Positions 54,135 through 62,927 of a stretch of 64,000 bases of DNA are shown here, in pieces (the stretch's first letter is position 1; every line of letters starts with the position of its first letter). A model generated the notes under the pieces. The model made no database searches. It saw nothing but the letters and a program-made list of their open reading frames with translations, and was not told the DNA's origin. Origin of the DNA: Neobacillus sp. PS2-9 (lineage in GTDB: Bacteria; Bacillota; Bacilli; Bacillales; Cytobacillaceae); assembly GCF_030915525.1 (NCBI RefSeq), contig NZ_CP133269.1, forward strand, positions 2,887,001 through 2,951,000, read 5' to 3'. Both the position numbers and the translations under genes were made by a program.

Positions 54135-54282
54135 TTGTGTATCCTCCTGCTGTGTGCTGTGCACACATTTTAGTACTATCCTTGCTCAAATCTTCAAGAC
54201 AGAAAGTTATTTCACTTAACGCTCTTGCCGATCCACAAAAATAATTCTTCTTTACTATAGCAGAAATAAATGGATAAAGCAA
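54135..54282 (-). promoter_or_regulatory. promoter and long leader of cold-shock gene 2
   Basis: -35 TTGCTT (54277-54282), 17-bp spacer, extended -10 TGC-TATAGT (hexamer 54254-54259), start near 54247, leader about 113 nt. Shares AAGAATTATTTTTG and hairpin TGTGTGC/GCACACA (54151-54157 with 54161-54167) with copy 1. The interval 54283-54469 is AT-rich and empty. Confidence 0.7.
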
Positions 54283-54469
54283 ACGAATATCAACTTTTTT
54301 TCTACTATAGTGCTTTGAGATTAGATAAAAAAACTAACAAATAATTTCTTTTGAGGTTTCCAGCGTCTTGAAATAAAATTATTTTAAAATATAAAATTAT
54401 TTTTCATCAAAATATCCATGAACGATTGTATAATAACAAAGATAATTAAATATGAAACGGTGAAGACAC

Positions 54470-55687
54470 ATGCGCACATATAATGAAAAAATTAGTATTT
54501 ATCATGGAATGGTGTCAACCATTGCTGTGAATCTTGCGGGTAATTTTTTTCCTATTTTTGCAATTTCTATTCTTGGTGCTACTAATTATCAGGTTGGGTT
54601 GATTAGTTCACTTCCCCCACTGGTTGCCCTATTAACCACCATTCCTGCTGCGATTGTATTAAATCGACTAGAGCAGCAAAAAAGAACGGTAGCGATGTCC
54701 GTTTTTTGGGCGAGAATCATGTTTTTATTGTTGATTGGAGTGACTTTCGTTGCTTCTAACTATCAAGCCTGGGCATTTTTAATTATTGTTGCTTTAATGA
54801 ATGTTCCAGGAACAATTTCTAACATTGGTTGGCAAACCCTAATAAGTGGGATGATTAGCGAAGAACGAAGAGGTTCATTTTTTAGTGACAGAAATCGGCT
54901 ATTAACCATTGTTGGGATGGTTACCACCCTGATTATCGGTATCGTCATGAAAAAACAAACAGACAATGCACTCGCCTATCAATGTTTATTCTTCATTGCT
55001 TTTGTTTTTGGGCTGTTTGAAGTGTTCTTCTTATTAAAGCATAAAGAAAAGGCCGAGCCGAAGAAGAAGAAAGAACAAAATTCGTTTATGGATTGGTCGA
55101 TTTTTAAGGATAACGGGTATAAATGGTTTCTAATATCTGCTCTGTGCTTTAATTTTACATGGCAGTTGGTTTGGGGATTATTCAATATCTATAATGTAAA
55201 ATACGCTCATGCTACGATTCTTTGGATCAGTATCTTTTCCGTTGCGAACCAATTGGTGCAAATCTTTTCGTTTCCATTATGGAAAAAATGGGCCGAACAA
55301 AAATCCAATACACTTATGCTTGTTTGGGTAGCAGTGGGTATGGCAACCGCACCTATCTTAAATGTACTGTCAACGAACCTTTACTACTTAACCTTTGTTG
55401 CCATGACATCTGGATTTTTTGTTTCAGGCACGATGCTCTTATTGTTCAATCTTTTGTTAGAACAGTCGCCAAAGGAAAAAAGAACCTACTGTATTACCAC
55501 CTATAATGTTCTCCTGTCATTCGTTGCCTTTATCGCCCCTCAAATTGGCATTTGGCTATTAGAAACAACCGGCATGCAGAAATCAATGGAAATCAGCACT
55601 ATGCTTCGACTAATCAGTGCATTCGTATTTTTACTTATGTACATCAAATTCATGAAAAACCAAAAGCATGCACTACTAAAAAGCTAG
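54470..55687 (+). CDS. MFS transporter
   Basis: 405 residues, about 12 membrane helices; major-facilitator type (YfkF-like) with loop motif NRLEQQKRTVAMSVFWAR between helices 2 and 3. Short central loop with KAEPKKKKEQ. The substrate is unknown. ATG 54470 has a weak ribosome site. Confidence 0.83.
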   Translation: MRTYNEKISIYHGMVSTIAVNLAGNFFPIFAISILGATNYQVGLISSLPPLVALLTTIPAAIVLNRLEQQKRTVAMSVFWARIMFLLLIGVTFVASNYQAWAFLIIVALMNVPGTISNIGWQTLISGMISEERRGSFFSDRNRLLTIVGMVTTLIIGIVMKKQTDNALAYQCLFFIAFVFGLFEVFFLLKHKEKAEPKKKKEQNSFMDWSIFKDNGYKWFLISALCFNFTWQLVWGLFNIYNVKYAHATILWISIFSVANQLVQIFSFPLWKKWAEQKSNTLMLVWVAVGMATAPILNVLSTNLYYLTFVAMTSGFFVSGTMLLLFNLLLEQSPKEKRTYCITTYNVLLSFVAFIAPQIGIWLLETTGMQKSMEISTMLRLISAFVFLLMYIKFMKNQKHALLKS

Positions 55688-55816
55688 TTAAAGGATATGG
55701 GGTGGATAAAATCCAACCCTTTTTTGTTGTGTCAATTAATGCTGTCATTTGTAGTGACAAAGATTCATATTTTTAAAAGGAAGTAGTTTGGCGGGAAACA
55801 AGAACAGGAGGTAAAT

Positions 55817-56548
55817 ATGATGATACTTATTAATCATCATCGTGTCAGGCCAAAGGATTTATTTCCTCATATTACAAATAAAGAACAAAGAACAATTATT
55901 GAATATATGGAGAAATATAGTGGGAATTATGAGTATGCCACACTAGATCAACTAAAATTTGAATTGATGTTCCGAACGAATACAATGACTGCTGCTCGTC
56001 AACAAGATAAAAGCGGTGCCAAGTTTACTACTTTTCAGTATGCCTTTTGCAATAAACAGTATTGGAATCGTCTAAATAATGGAGGCTTTCTCATAAAACC
56101 CAACATCAGGCCCTCAGTAGCTATTTTAGATATCATAAAAAATGGGCCTCTCTATGCCTTCGAATGTTCCACGGCAGTTGCTATTGTTTTATACATTGCC
56201 ACACTTTACTCTATAGGTAGCTCAAGGTTTGACATTCTATTTAGCAATCTTTATTTAATGGATTGGCAATTTGATGAGGATATGAAAATGTATCAAAAGG
56301 TTGGGGACGACTATTTACCCGGTGACATACTCCATTTCAACAATCCAGATTTTAACCCAAAAGAACCCCATTGGCGTGCAGAAAACGTCATCTACTTTGG
56401 AGACGACCTATACCAAGGGCATGGAATCGGAATCAGAAATGCAAGCACCATCATCAACTTCTTAAACAAGAAAAGAAAACCGAATCCCCAACATTCCGCA
56501 TACTTAATGACACTTATCACTCGACTCTATTATCAATCATTTCGCTAA
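55817..56548 (+). CDS. tgl: protein-glutamine gamma-glutamyltransferase (spore coat)
   Basis: 243 residues, matching B. subtilis Tgl, which cross-links coat proteins during sporulation. Catalytic Cys in YAFECSTAVAIVLYI, Glu in WRAENVIYFG and His in YQGHGIGI. ATG 55817 or 55820 follows ACAGGAGG. A CATATTTT sequence at 55766 resembles a sigma-K -10 but no matching -35 is clear. Confidence 0.93.
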   Translation: MMILINHHRVRPKDLFPHITNKEQRTIIEYMEKYSGNYEYATLDQLKFELMFRTNTMTAARQQDKSGAKFTTFQYAFCNKQYWNRLNNGGFLIKPNIRPSVAILDIIKNGPLYAFECSTAVAIVLYIATLYSIGSSRFDILFSNLYLMDWQFDEDMKMYQKVGDDYLPGDILHFNNPDFNPKEPHWRAENVIYFGDDLYQGHGIGIRNASTIINFLNKKRKPNPQHSAYLMTLITRLYYQSFR

Positions 56549-56550
56549 GA

Positions 56551-56641
56551 TGGTGTCAGGCATCATCTGTAATCATTTCCTCCGTCATAGACAGTTGTTG
56601 GGACGGTTAGATTGTTTTCCTAATTTTTTCTGAACCGTCCC
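56551..56641. repeat. REP-like copy 3 and terminator hairpin
   Basis: TGGTGTCAGGCATCA (56551-56565) is an inverted, slightly diverged copy of the palindrome at 38788. It is followed by a hairpin GGGACGGTT/AACCGTCCC (about 56599-56641) overlapping the end of yitT, serving the converging genes. Confidence 0.6.
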
Positions 56642-57441
56642 ATTACTTCCAGGGTTTGTGAGATGTTTACAAACGCATTTGGATCGGTGATTTTGATGGT
56701 ATGTTTTGTTTCATTCAATTCAAATCTTGTTATCACAGTTGTTAGGACTTTTTTGGGTTTATGGGCGTAGGCGCCTTCTGCGTTATGTACCGTAATCCCC
56801 CTAGAGTGTAAATGGATAAGGGCGTCTATTAGTTCATCCCCTTTCTCAGTGACAATCCTTAAGGTTAATTTGTTTTGGTTTGTGTAAACCATATCGACTG
56901 CTCGACCTGCTACATAGATGGCGATCACTGTATATAAAGTGATATCCCATCCAAATATAAAGCCTGAAGTGCCAACAACTAGAAGGTTCATACATGCACT
57001 TAAAAAACCAACCTGCATGTTTCTTTTTTGAGAAAGAATAAGGCTGACGATATCCGTTCCGCCTGTTGAACCGCCAGTCTTGATGACAAGTCCGACGGCA
57101 ATTCCATATAGAGCACCGCCGATTATTGATGAGAGTAAAATATCATTAGATATTGCGTGAATTGGAATTACTTTCAAACTGATTGACAAAACAACAACTG
57201 AATATATGGTATACAGGATAAATCTTTTTCCCAGATATTTAATACCTAAAATCAAAAGCGGAATATTAATTATCAATACAATCAAACCTGTATTGACGTG
57301 TAAATAATGATGAATAAAGAAAGCTATCCCGGTAACGCCCCCGGATGCCAATTTATGCGGGATAAGAAACGTGTTATAAGCAAACCCAAAAAGCATGGAA
57401 CATAATCCTACCAGGATGATTTGATAAATTAATCGAAACAA
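56620..57441 (-). CDS. YitT-family membrane protein
   Basis: 273 residues: five membrane helices (YitT_membrane) then a C-terminal DUF2179 domain (LTLRIVTEKGDELIDALIHL, VLTTVITRFELNETKHTIK). TTG 57441 is favoured because AGAGGTG lies just before it; GTG 57450 is possible. Function unknown. Confidence 0.85.
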   Translation of the reverse strand: MFRLIYQIILVGLCSMLFGFAYNTFLIPHKLASGGVTGIAFFIHHYLHVNTGLIVLIINIPLLILGIKYLGKRFILYTIYSVVVLSISLKVIPIHAISNDILLSSIIGGALYGIAVGLVIKTGGSTGGTDIVSLILSQKRNMQVGFLSACMNLLVVGTSGFIFGWDITLYTVIAIYVAGRAVDMVYTNQNKLTLRIVTEKGDELIDALIHLHSRGITVHNAEGAYAHKPKKVLTTVITRFELNETKHTIKITDPNAFVNISQTLEVMGRFRKN

Positions 57442-57680
57442 ATTAAGCACCTCTAATAGATTCTCTTGAACATTATTTGTGTTTTTAAATGAATATTTTC
57501 ACCCTTGTCAGTAAGAGCAACAGGTTTTATCTTCCTGTTATATTACCACATAAATTGGAAAGGTATTCTAACCATTTTAAGAGGAGTTATCAAACAGAAA
57601 ATTATCTCATATGCATCCTTTTAACTGTATATAATGCAATAAGCATTTTTATGGGAAAGTAAGGGAGGATGCCTTATAAC

Positions 57681-59123
57681 ATGAATTCTCAATTAACGAA
57701 TACACAAATGCTTACGATCATTAGAAATGGTCTTACAACATCAAAATATCCTAAAAATATTATTATTATCGGTGCGGGCATGGCTGGGCTCGTGGCTGCA
57801 TCTTTATTAAAGAAAACCGGACATAATGTCACCATTCTAGAAGCGAATAATCGAATTGGGGGGCGTGTTTATACTTTGCGTGCTCCCTATAGTGAAAACT
57901 TATTTTTTAATGCCGGAGCGATGCGTATTCCTGATATGCATTATTTAACCTTTGAGTATATTAAAAAATTTAATTTACCTACCAATCTATTTATTAACCG
58001 GACTCCAAATGACCTTCTTTACGCAAACGGCATCAAAACTCGTTTGAATGTTTTTGAAAGTAATCCAAGCGTATTAAAATTCCCAGTTGCTCCCCGTGAA
58101 AGAGGAAAATCGTCTGAAGAGCTTTTACTTTCGGTCATAAAACCAATTATTCATTTTATTAATCAAGATCCGGAAAAGAATTGGCCGCTAATAGAAAAAC
58201 AATATAGAAGTCTTTCGTTCGGTGCTTTCTTAGGTTCATATTTTTCAATCGGTGCTATTGACATGATTGGTGTACTTCTTGATTTGGAAGCATTTATGGG
58301 GATGACCTTTGTTGAAGTATTACGAGAGTTCATCATCCTAACCTCTGCTAAGGATTTCTATGAAATAACAGGTGGCATGGACCGTTTGCCTCTAGCCTTT
58401 TTACCGCAATTAAAAGAAAATATTGTATTCAACCAAAAGATGATGAAAATATCTCAATATCAAAATAGTGTTACCATTCATAGTAAACATCAACTAACTG
58501 CCGAAAATTCAAGGATAATTGGTGATCTTGCAATCGTGACCATACCTTTTTCGACCTTACGATTTGTAAAATTTGAGCCATACGATTCTATTTCTTATTA
58601 TAAAAGGGCCGCGATCCGCGAACTTAATTATATGGCATCAACAAAAATAGGAATCGAGTTTAAAAGTAGATTTTGGGAAAAAAAAGGTCAAAAGGGTGGG
58701 AAATCGATAACGGACCTGCCCATTCGCTTTACGTATTACCCGAGTCACGGCATTGGTACACCTGGTCCCGCAGTAATTATAGCTAGCTACATATGGGCAG
58801 ATGAGGCATTAACATTAGAAAGCCTGCCGGAAAAGGAGCAGATCCAATATGCTTTAATGAATTTATCAGAAATTTATGGACCTCAGGTTTATTCAGAGTT
58901 TGTTTCAGGGACTTCTTTTAGCTGGAGTAAGAATCCTTATTCTTGTGGAGCTTTTACTTCTTTTGAACCTGGACAGGATTTGGAGCTTTATCCTTATATT
59001 TCAAAATCTGAGGGAAGAGTGCATTTTGCTGGTGAACATACATCCCTAACCCATGGTTGGATTCAAGGAGCTATTGAATCTGGAATAAGAGTCGCATATG
59101 AAGTTAATGACTTACCAAAATAA
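57681..59123 (+). CDS. flavin amine oxidase (L-amino-acid oxidase-like)
   Basis: 480 residues. FAD-binding GxGxxG in IIIIGAGMAGLVAASLL, the following E and GGR in LEANNRIGGRVYTLRAP, and the C-terminal VHFAGEHTSLTHGWIQGAIE of flavin monoamine oxidases. It likely oxidises amino acids or amines with release of peroxide. ATG 57681 is chosen because AAGGGAGG is too close to the ATG at 57669. Confidence 0.88.
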   Translation: MNSQLTNTQMLTIIRNGLTTSKYPKNIIIIGAGMAGLVAASLLKKTGHNVTILEANNRIGGRVYTLRAPYSENLFFNAGAMRIPDMHYLTFEYIKKFNLPTNLFINRTPNDLLYANGIKTRLNVFESNPSVLKFPVAPRERGKSSEELLLSVIKPIIHFINQDPEKNWPLIEKQYRSLSFGAFLGSYFSIGAIDMIGVLLDLEAFMGMTFVEVLREFIILTSAKDFYEITGGMDRLPLAFLPQLKENIVFNQKMMKISQYQNSVTIHSKHQLTAENSRIIGDLAIVTIPFSTLRFVKFEPYDSISYYKRAAIRELNYMASTKIGIEFKSRFWEKKGQKGGKSITDLPIRFTYYPSHGIGTPGPAVIIASYIWADEALTLESLPEKEQIQYALMNLSEIYGPQVYSEFVSGTSFSWSKNPYSCGAFTSFEPGQDLELYPYISKSEGRVHFAGEHTSLTHGWIQGAIESGIRVAYEVNDLPK

Positions 59124-59393
59124 ACTGAGATAATGACTTTTAACAATTTAAGACCGTACAATGTTCAAACGTTCGCTCTTGTCATTATGAAATGTTTGAA
59201 ATTTCAAATTTTAAATCACCGCAAGAGTCATCCCTCCTTTAGCTCCCCTAAGTTCAATAAGAAAAGGCTGCCGTATAGAGCAGCCAACAATTTAAGGAAT
59301 GCCCCCGATATGAGGGATCCGTTAGTGTCTATGATGAAATAGCGTGGCATCACTAGCACTGAAAGTTTTTTATGCTCATAAATATCCTTTTTA

Positions 59394-59522
59394 TTATTGT
59401 TGTTTCAATTCACTAACAATCTCGTTAATGCGTTTTTCCACTTCATAAAGGTTTTTCTGCATCCGATCACGTCGACTGGTCAAGACCTGCAATTCCTGTT
59501 TCAATTTCTCTACTTTGCTCAT
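59394..59522 (-). CDS. small coiled-coil protein
   Basis: 42 residues: SKVEKLKQELQVLTSRRDRM, then QKNLYEVEKRINEIVSELKQ, a continuous heptad pattern. ATG 59522 follows GGAGGGGAAATC. The strong ribosome site and heptads support a real gene. Unrecognised. Confidence 0.65.
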   Translation of the reverse strand: MSKVEKLKQELQVLTSRRDRMQKNLYEVEKRINEIVSELKQQ

Positions 59523-59657
59523 GATTTCCCCTCCGGATTATGACATATCATTAGTATTCAACTTTATTTTTAAAAATACTACCAGTTACCTAAAATACAA
59601 TTGACTAACTATACTACATAAAAATAAAACTTATGCGTGTCAAATAACTAGATAAAT

Positions 59658-59709
59658 AAAGAGGAAAAAATGCCGGGGATATCGAATCCCACAGCATTTT
59701 CCCCTCTTT
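59658..59709 (-). terminator. terminator of the thiamine-salvage operon
   Basis: Long stem AAAGAGG-AAAAATGC with GCATTTT-CCCTCTTT (59658-59709), after thiY. Confidence 0.82.
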
Positions 59710-59728
59710 ATGTTTTGTGTCTAACACC

Positions 59729-60736
59729 CTATAAATTTTTAAATGATTCCTCTGCTTTTACATCTTTTTTGATCACTTTATTATCCTTTAACCATTCCGC
59801 GACCTTGTTCCATGTTTCTGGATCTTGATAGCCGAATGGTTGGTCTTTTGCGTCCATTAGCGGTAAGAGCATCTCCAAGCTCTTAGTTTCAATATCCTTT
59901 TCAAGTGGGGATGACTTGTCTTCATGCTCTAATAAAATAGCCAATCCCTCTTCTGGATGTTCCGTTACAAACTTTTGCCCTTTGCCTATTGCTGTCATAA
60001 ACTTCTTAAACACTTCTGGTTTTGCTTTTAATCCCTTTTCACTGGCCACCAATACTAATTCATAATAATCCGGTACACCAAAATCAGCTGGATTTAGAGT
60101 GCGCATTGGATGTCCTTCTTTTTCTAGCAATAATTTTTCGTGATTGATATAACCGCCAATAAGAGCATCTGTTTTCTTCGTCGCAATAGCCGGAATTAAA
60201 TCCCAGCCTACATCGACCATTTTCACCTTTTTCTCATCGCCGCCATCAGACTTAACCATCGATTGTACAATCGCTTCATCAAGTGGAATCGATGGATAAG
60301 CGATTGTTTTTCCGGCTAAATCCTTCGGTGATTGAACAGGACCATCTGCAGGAACCATTAATTGATTAAGGGGATGACGAACAATAGCACCGAACGATTG
60401 AACAGGGATATCCTCCCCACGTGCCACTAGAACCTGTGGCTGATAGCTAATTGCCATATCGATTTGATTTGCTGCAACCAATTTAAGCGGATCATTCGTA
60501 TCTGCAGGCATCTGAATATCTATATCCAGGCCTTGCTCTTTAAAATACCCCTTTTCCTCTGCAGCATATAGAAACGAGTGTACGGCGTTTGGATACCAAT
60601 CCAGCATTAAGCTAACTTTCTCGAGTTTTTTATTCCCGCTTGCTCCCTTCGAATCAGAAGTCTTCTCGTTGCTTTTTCCACAAGCACTTAACATCATCAA
60701 CAATAAACTGAGCACAATCAAAAAACTTTTCTTCAT
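59729..60736 (-). CDS. thiY: thiamine-pyrimidine precursor binding lipoprotein ThiY
   Basis: 335 residues. Lipobox MLSAC-G, then an NMT1/THI5-type domain: VSLMLDWYPNAVHSFLYAAE with the family's WYPN-H pattern, and ADTNDPLKLVAANQIDMAIS. Family members bind formyl-aminopyrimidine for salvage. Last gene of the ylmB-tenA-thiZ-thiX-thiY operon. Confidence 0.93.
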   Translation of the reverse strand: MKKSFLIVLSLLLMMLSACGKSNEKTSDSKGASGNKKLEKVSLMLDWYPNAVHSFLYAAEEKGYFKEQGLDIDIQMPADTNDPLKLVAANQIDMAISYQPQVLVARGEDIPVQSFGAIVRHPLNQLMVPADGPVQSPKDLAGKTIAYPSIPLDEAIVQSMVKSDGGDEKKVKMVDVGWDLIPAIATKKTDALIGGYINHEKLLLEKEGHPMRTLNPADFGVPDYYELVLVASEKGLKAKPEVFKKFMTAIGKGQKFVTEHPEEGLAILLEHEDKSSPLEKDIETKSLEMLLPLMDAKDQPFGYQDPETWNKVAEWLKDNKVIKKDVKAEESFKNL

Positions 60737-60750
60737 TATATATACCTCTC

Positions 60751-61521
60751 TTAGTTGCGAAAATTATTTTTCAATACTTGTCTTTCTACTAAACTAATCA
60801 ATAAAAACAGGACAATCCCTAGTAAGGATAAAAGGAATATGGCGGCAAACACAGCATCTGACTTAAGGTTTCCAGACATCCGTCTGCTAAAGTACCCAAG
60901 CCCTGCACTGGCACCCAACCACTCACCAATCGTTGCTCCAACGACACAGTAAACAATTGACAATTTCAACCCTGATAAAAATGCTGGCAAAGCCATCGGT
61001 ACCTGTACTTTTTGAAAAATGGCCCAGCGGTTTGCCCCCATCGTTGAAAGTAACTCACGGTACTCACTTCCACCTGATTTCAATCCATCATACGTACTAA
61101 CGACGATTGGAAAAAAGGCTGTTAGGATCGTTACCGCAATCTTGCTCCAAATTGAATAGCCAAACCACATAATGAAGATTGGAGATATCGCAATTAACGG
61201 CACTGTTTGCGAGATTACTAGAAAAGGATAGAGAATTTTCTCTAATGGACGTGAAAAATGCATCCCAACCCCTAATAGCACACCTCCAACAACCGATATC
61301 CCAAAACCGATTAAAACTTCCTTCAAGGTTGCCGGCAAATGTTCCCCCAACAAAAGCTCCCGGTTTTCGACCAACGATGCCCAAATGGCTGATGGAGATG
61401 GCAAAATAAAGGCTGGTATGAATCCCTGTCTCACTACCCACTCCCAAATACTGACAAGAAGAATCACCACCAGTAAAAACAACCCGTAATCACCAGACCA
61501 CTTTTTCACTCTAGCTCTCAT
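60751..61521 (-). CDS. thiX: ABC permease ThiX
   Basis: 256 residues, six membrane helices, with the EAA loop LLSTMGANRWAIFQKVQVPM. Exports nothing by itself; moves pyrimidine precursor inward with ThiY and ThiZ. ATG 61521 overlaps thiZ by 11 bp; next gene thiY begins 15 bp later. Confidence 0.93.
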   Translation of the reverse strand: MRARVKKWSGDYGLFLLVVILLVSIWEWVVRQGFIPAFILPSPSAIWASLVENRELLLGEHLPATLKEVLIGFGISVVGGVLLGVGMHFSRPLEKILYPFLVISQTVPLIAISPIFIMWFGYSIWSKIAVTILTAFFPIVVSTYDGLKSGGSEYRELLSTMGANRWAIFQKVQVPMALPAFLSGLKLSIVYCVVGATIGEWLGASAGLGYFSRRMSGNLKSDAVFAAIFLLSLLGIVLFLLISLVERQVLKNNFRN

Positions 61522-62248
61522 CTTGAATCAGCCACTCCAATTCTTTTCTCATCCGTATAAACTCTGATTCGTAAATCAGTTCTGCGTTTCTTGGTCTAGG
61601 TAGCTTCACCTTAACCTCTTGAACTCTTCTATCACCTTTCAAAACATAAATCCTCTCACTTAATAAAATGGCTTCCTCCAAATCATGAGTGATGAACAAC
61701 ACCGTTTTTTGTAACTCCCCCCACAGCCCTAATAACCAGCTATGCATTTTTCTTCTGGTCAGTGAATCAAGTGCACCAAACGGTTCATCTAATAATAGAA
61801 GATCCTTTCCAGTCATAAGCGTTCGAAGAAAAGCCACTCGCTGCCTCATTCCCCCAGACAATTCAACTGGGTAGGCATTTTCGTATGCAGCTAACCCAAA
61901 ACGGTCGAGCCACTCCCGGACCTCCGGTAGTTTTCTTTGTTTATTTTCATTAGCAATCTCTATTGGAAGCAAGACATTATCTACTACCGTTCTCCATGGT
62001 AAAAGCAAATCCTTTTGTGGCATGTACCCTACACTTCCTGCTCTTTTCCCAGATTGCTTACCTTTGATTAGGATCTCGCCCTGTTCCGGTGCTAGTAAAC
62101 CAGTAATCAACTTAAAAAGTGTGCTTTTTCCAGAACCACTTGCACCAATGACGGAAACAAATTCTCCCGAGTTAACATCTAGTGAAATCTGATCGAATAT
62201 CGCTCGTTCCCCACCGAATGAGTAGGAGAGCTTGTTAATCGATAACAT
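61511..62248 (-). CDS. thiZ: ABC ATP-binding protein ThiZ
   Basis: 245 residues. Walker A GASGSGKST, signature ELSGGMRQRVAFLRT, Walker B LLLLDEPFGALD and switch His in VLFITHDLEE. ATG 62248, 7 bp after the tenA stop; the ribosome site is weak, suggesting coupling. Energises ThiXY. Confidence 0.93.
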   Translation of the reverse strand: MLSINKLSYSFGGERAIFDQISLDVNSGEFVSVIGASGSGKSTLFKLITGLLAPEQGEILIKGKQSGKRAGSVGYMPQKDLLLPWRTVVDNVLLPIEIANENKQRKLPEVREWLDRFGLAAYENAYPVELSGGMRQRVAFLRTLMTGKDLLLLDEPFGALDSLTRRKMHSWLLGLWGELQKTVLFITHDLEEAILLSERIYVLKGDRRVQEVKVKLPRPRNAELIYESEFIRMRKELEWLIQDES

Positions 62249-62255
62249 TGACAGA

Positions 62256-62927
62256 TTAGACAGGCCACTCGCCTCCCTGGTAAACCATATCCCAGAACAT
62301 ATATTCAAAGCGGGAGGTTGTAAGAAAATGCTGCTCCAAGATGGCTAATTCCCTTTCTGGTTTTCCCGCTGCTAATGAATCTAGTAAGTTAATAAGCCAC
62401 TCAGCTAACTCACCAAATTCCTTTGATGAATACATTTTCACCCAGTCACCATATAGATAGTGTTCGCTAGCACCTTGATATTCTTCCGCTAGCATCTTAC
62501 AAACCTCCCAATAGCTCCACATACAAGGTAATAAAGCCGAAATTAATTCTTCAAGTGAACCATTTTGTGCTACATGTAGCATGTATCGTGTGTAAGCTAG
62601 ATTAATCGGACTTGGCACCGTTTCTTCTAACTGTTGATTCGTAATCCCGAATCGTGCCGCATATTCCCGGTGCAAATCCATTTCCCCATGTAAGGTCTCA
62701 TGCAACAGCTTGGCAAATGCAGCCATCGTTTCAATATCTCTTGATTTCACAGCAGCTAAAGCAAACAGCTTGGAATAATCAATTAAGAACACGTAATCCT
62801 GTTTCATGTAACGAATAAACGATTCAGTTGGAAGGTCCCCTTTTCCCATCCCGACAACAAATGGATGCTCGTGAGTTTTCTCCCAAATTTCATGTACTTT
62901 TTGAAAAAGTCTCTCAGAGAATTTCAT
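62256..62927 (-). CDS. tenA: aminopyrimidine aminohydrolase TenA
   Basis: 223 residues, all-helical TENA fold. Catalytic Cys in ALLPCMWSYWEV and Glu in SRFEYMFWDMVYQ, with the early Asp in KQDYVFLIDYSKLF. Hydrolyses 4-amino-5-aminomethyl-2-methylpyrimidine to HMP for thiamine salvage. Overlaps ylmB by 14 bp. Confidence 0.95.
   Translation of the reverse strand: MKFSERLFQKVHEIWEKTHEHPFVVGMGKGDLPTESFIRYMKQDYVFLIDYSKLFALAAVKSRDIETMAAFAKLLHETLHGEMDLHREYAARFGITNQQLEETVPSPINLAYTRYMLHVAQNGSLEELISALLPCMWSYWEVCKMLAEEYQGASEHYLYGDWVKMYSSKEFGELAEWLINLLDSLAAGKPERELAILEQHFLTTSRFEYMFWDMVYQGGEWPV

Noticed and set aside
55766..55775. sigma-K promoter before tgl
   Set aside because: A CATA-type -10 is present but no AC-type -35 at the right distance; not strong enough to list.
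59133..59342. 69-residue + frame after the amine oxidase
   Set aside because: No ribosome site and no protein-like pattern.
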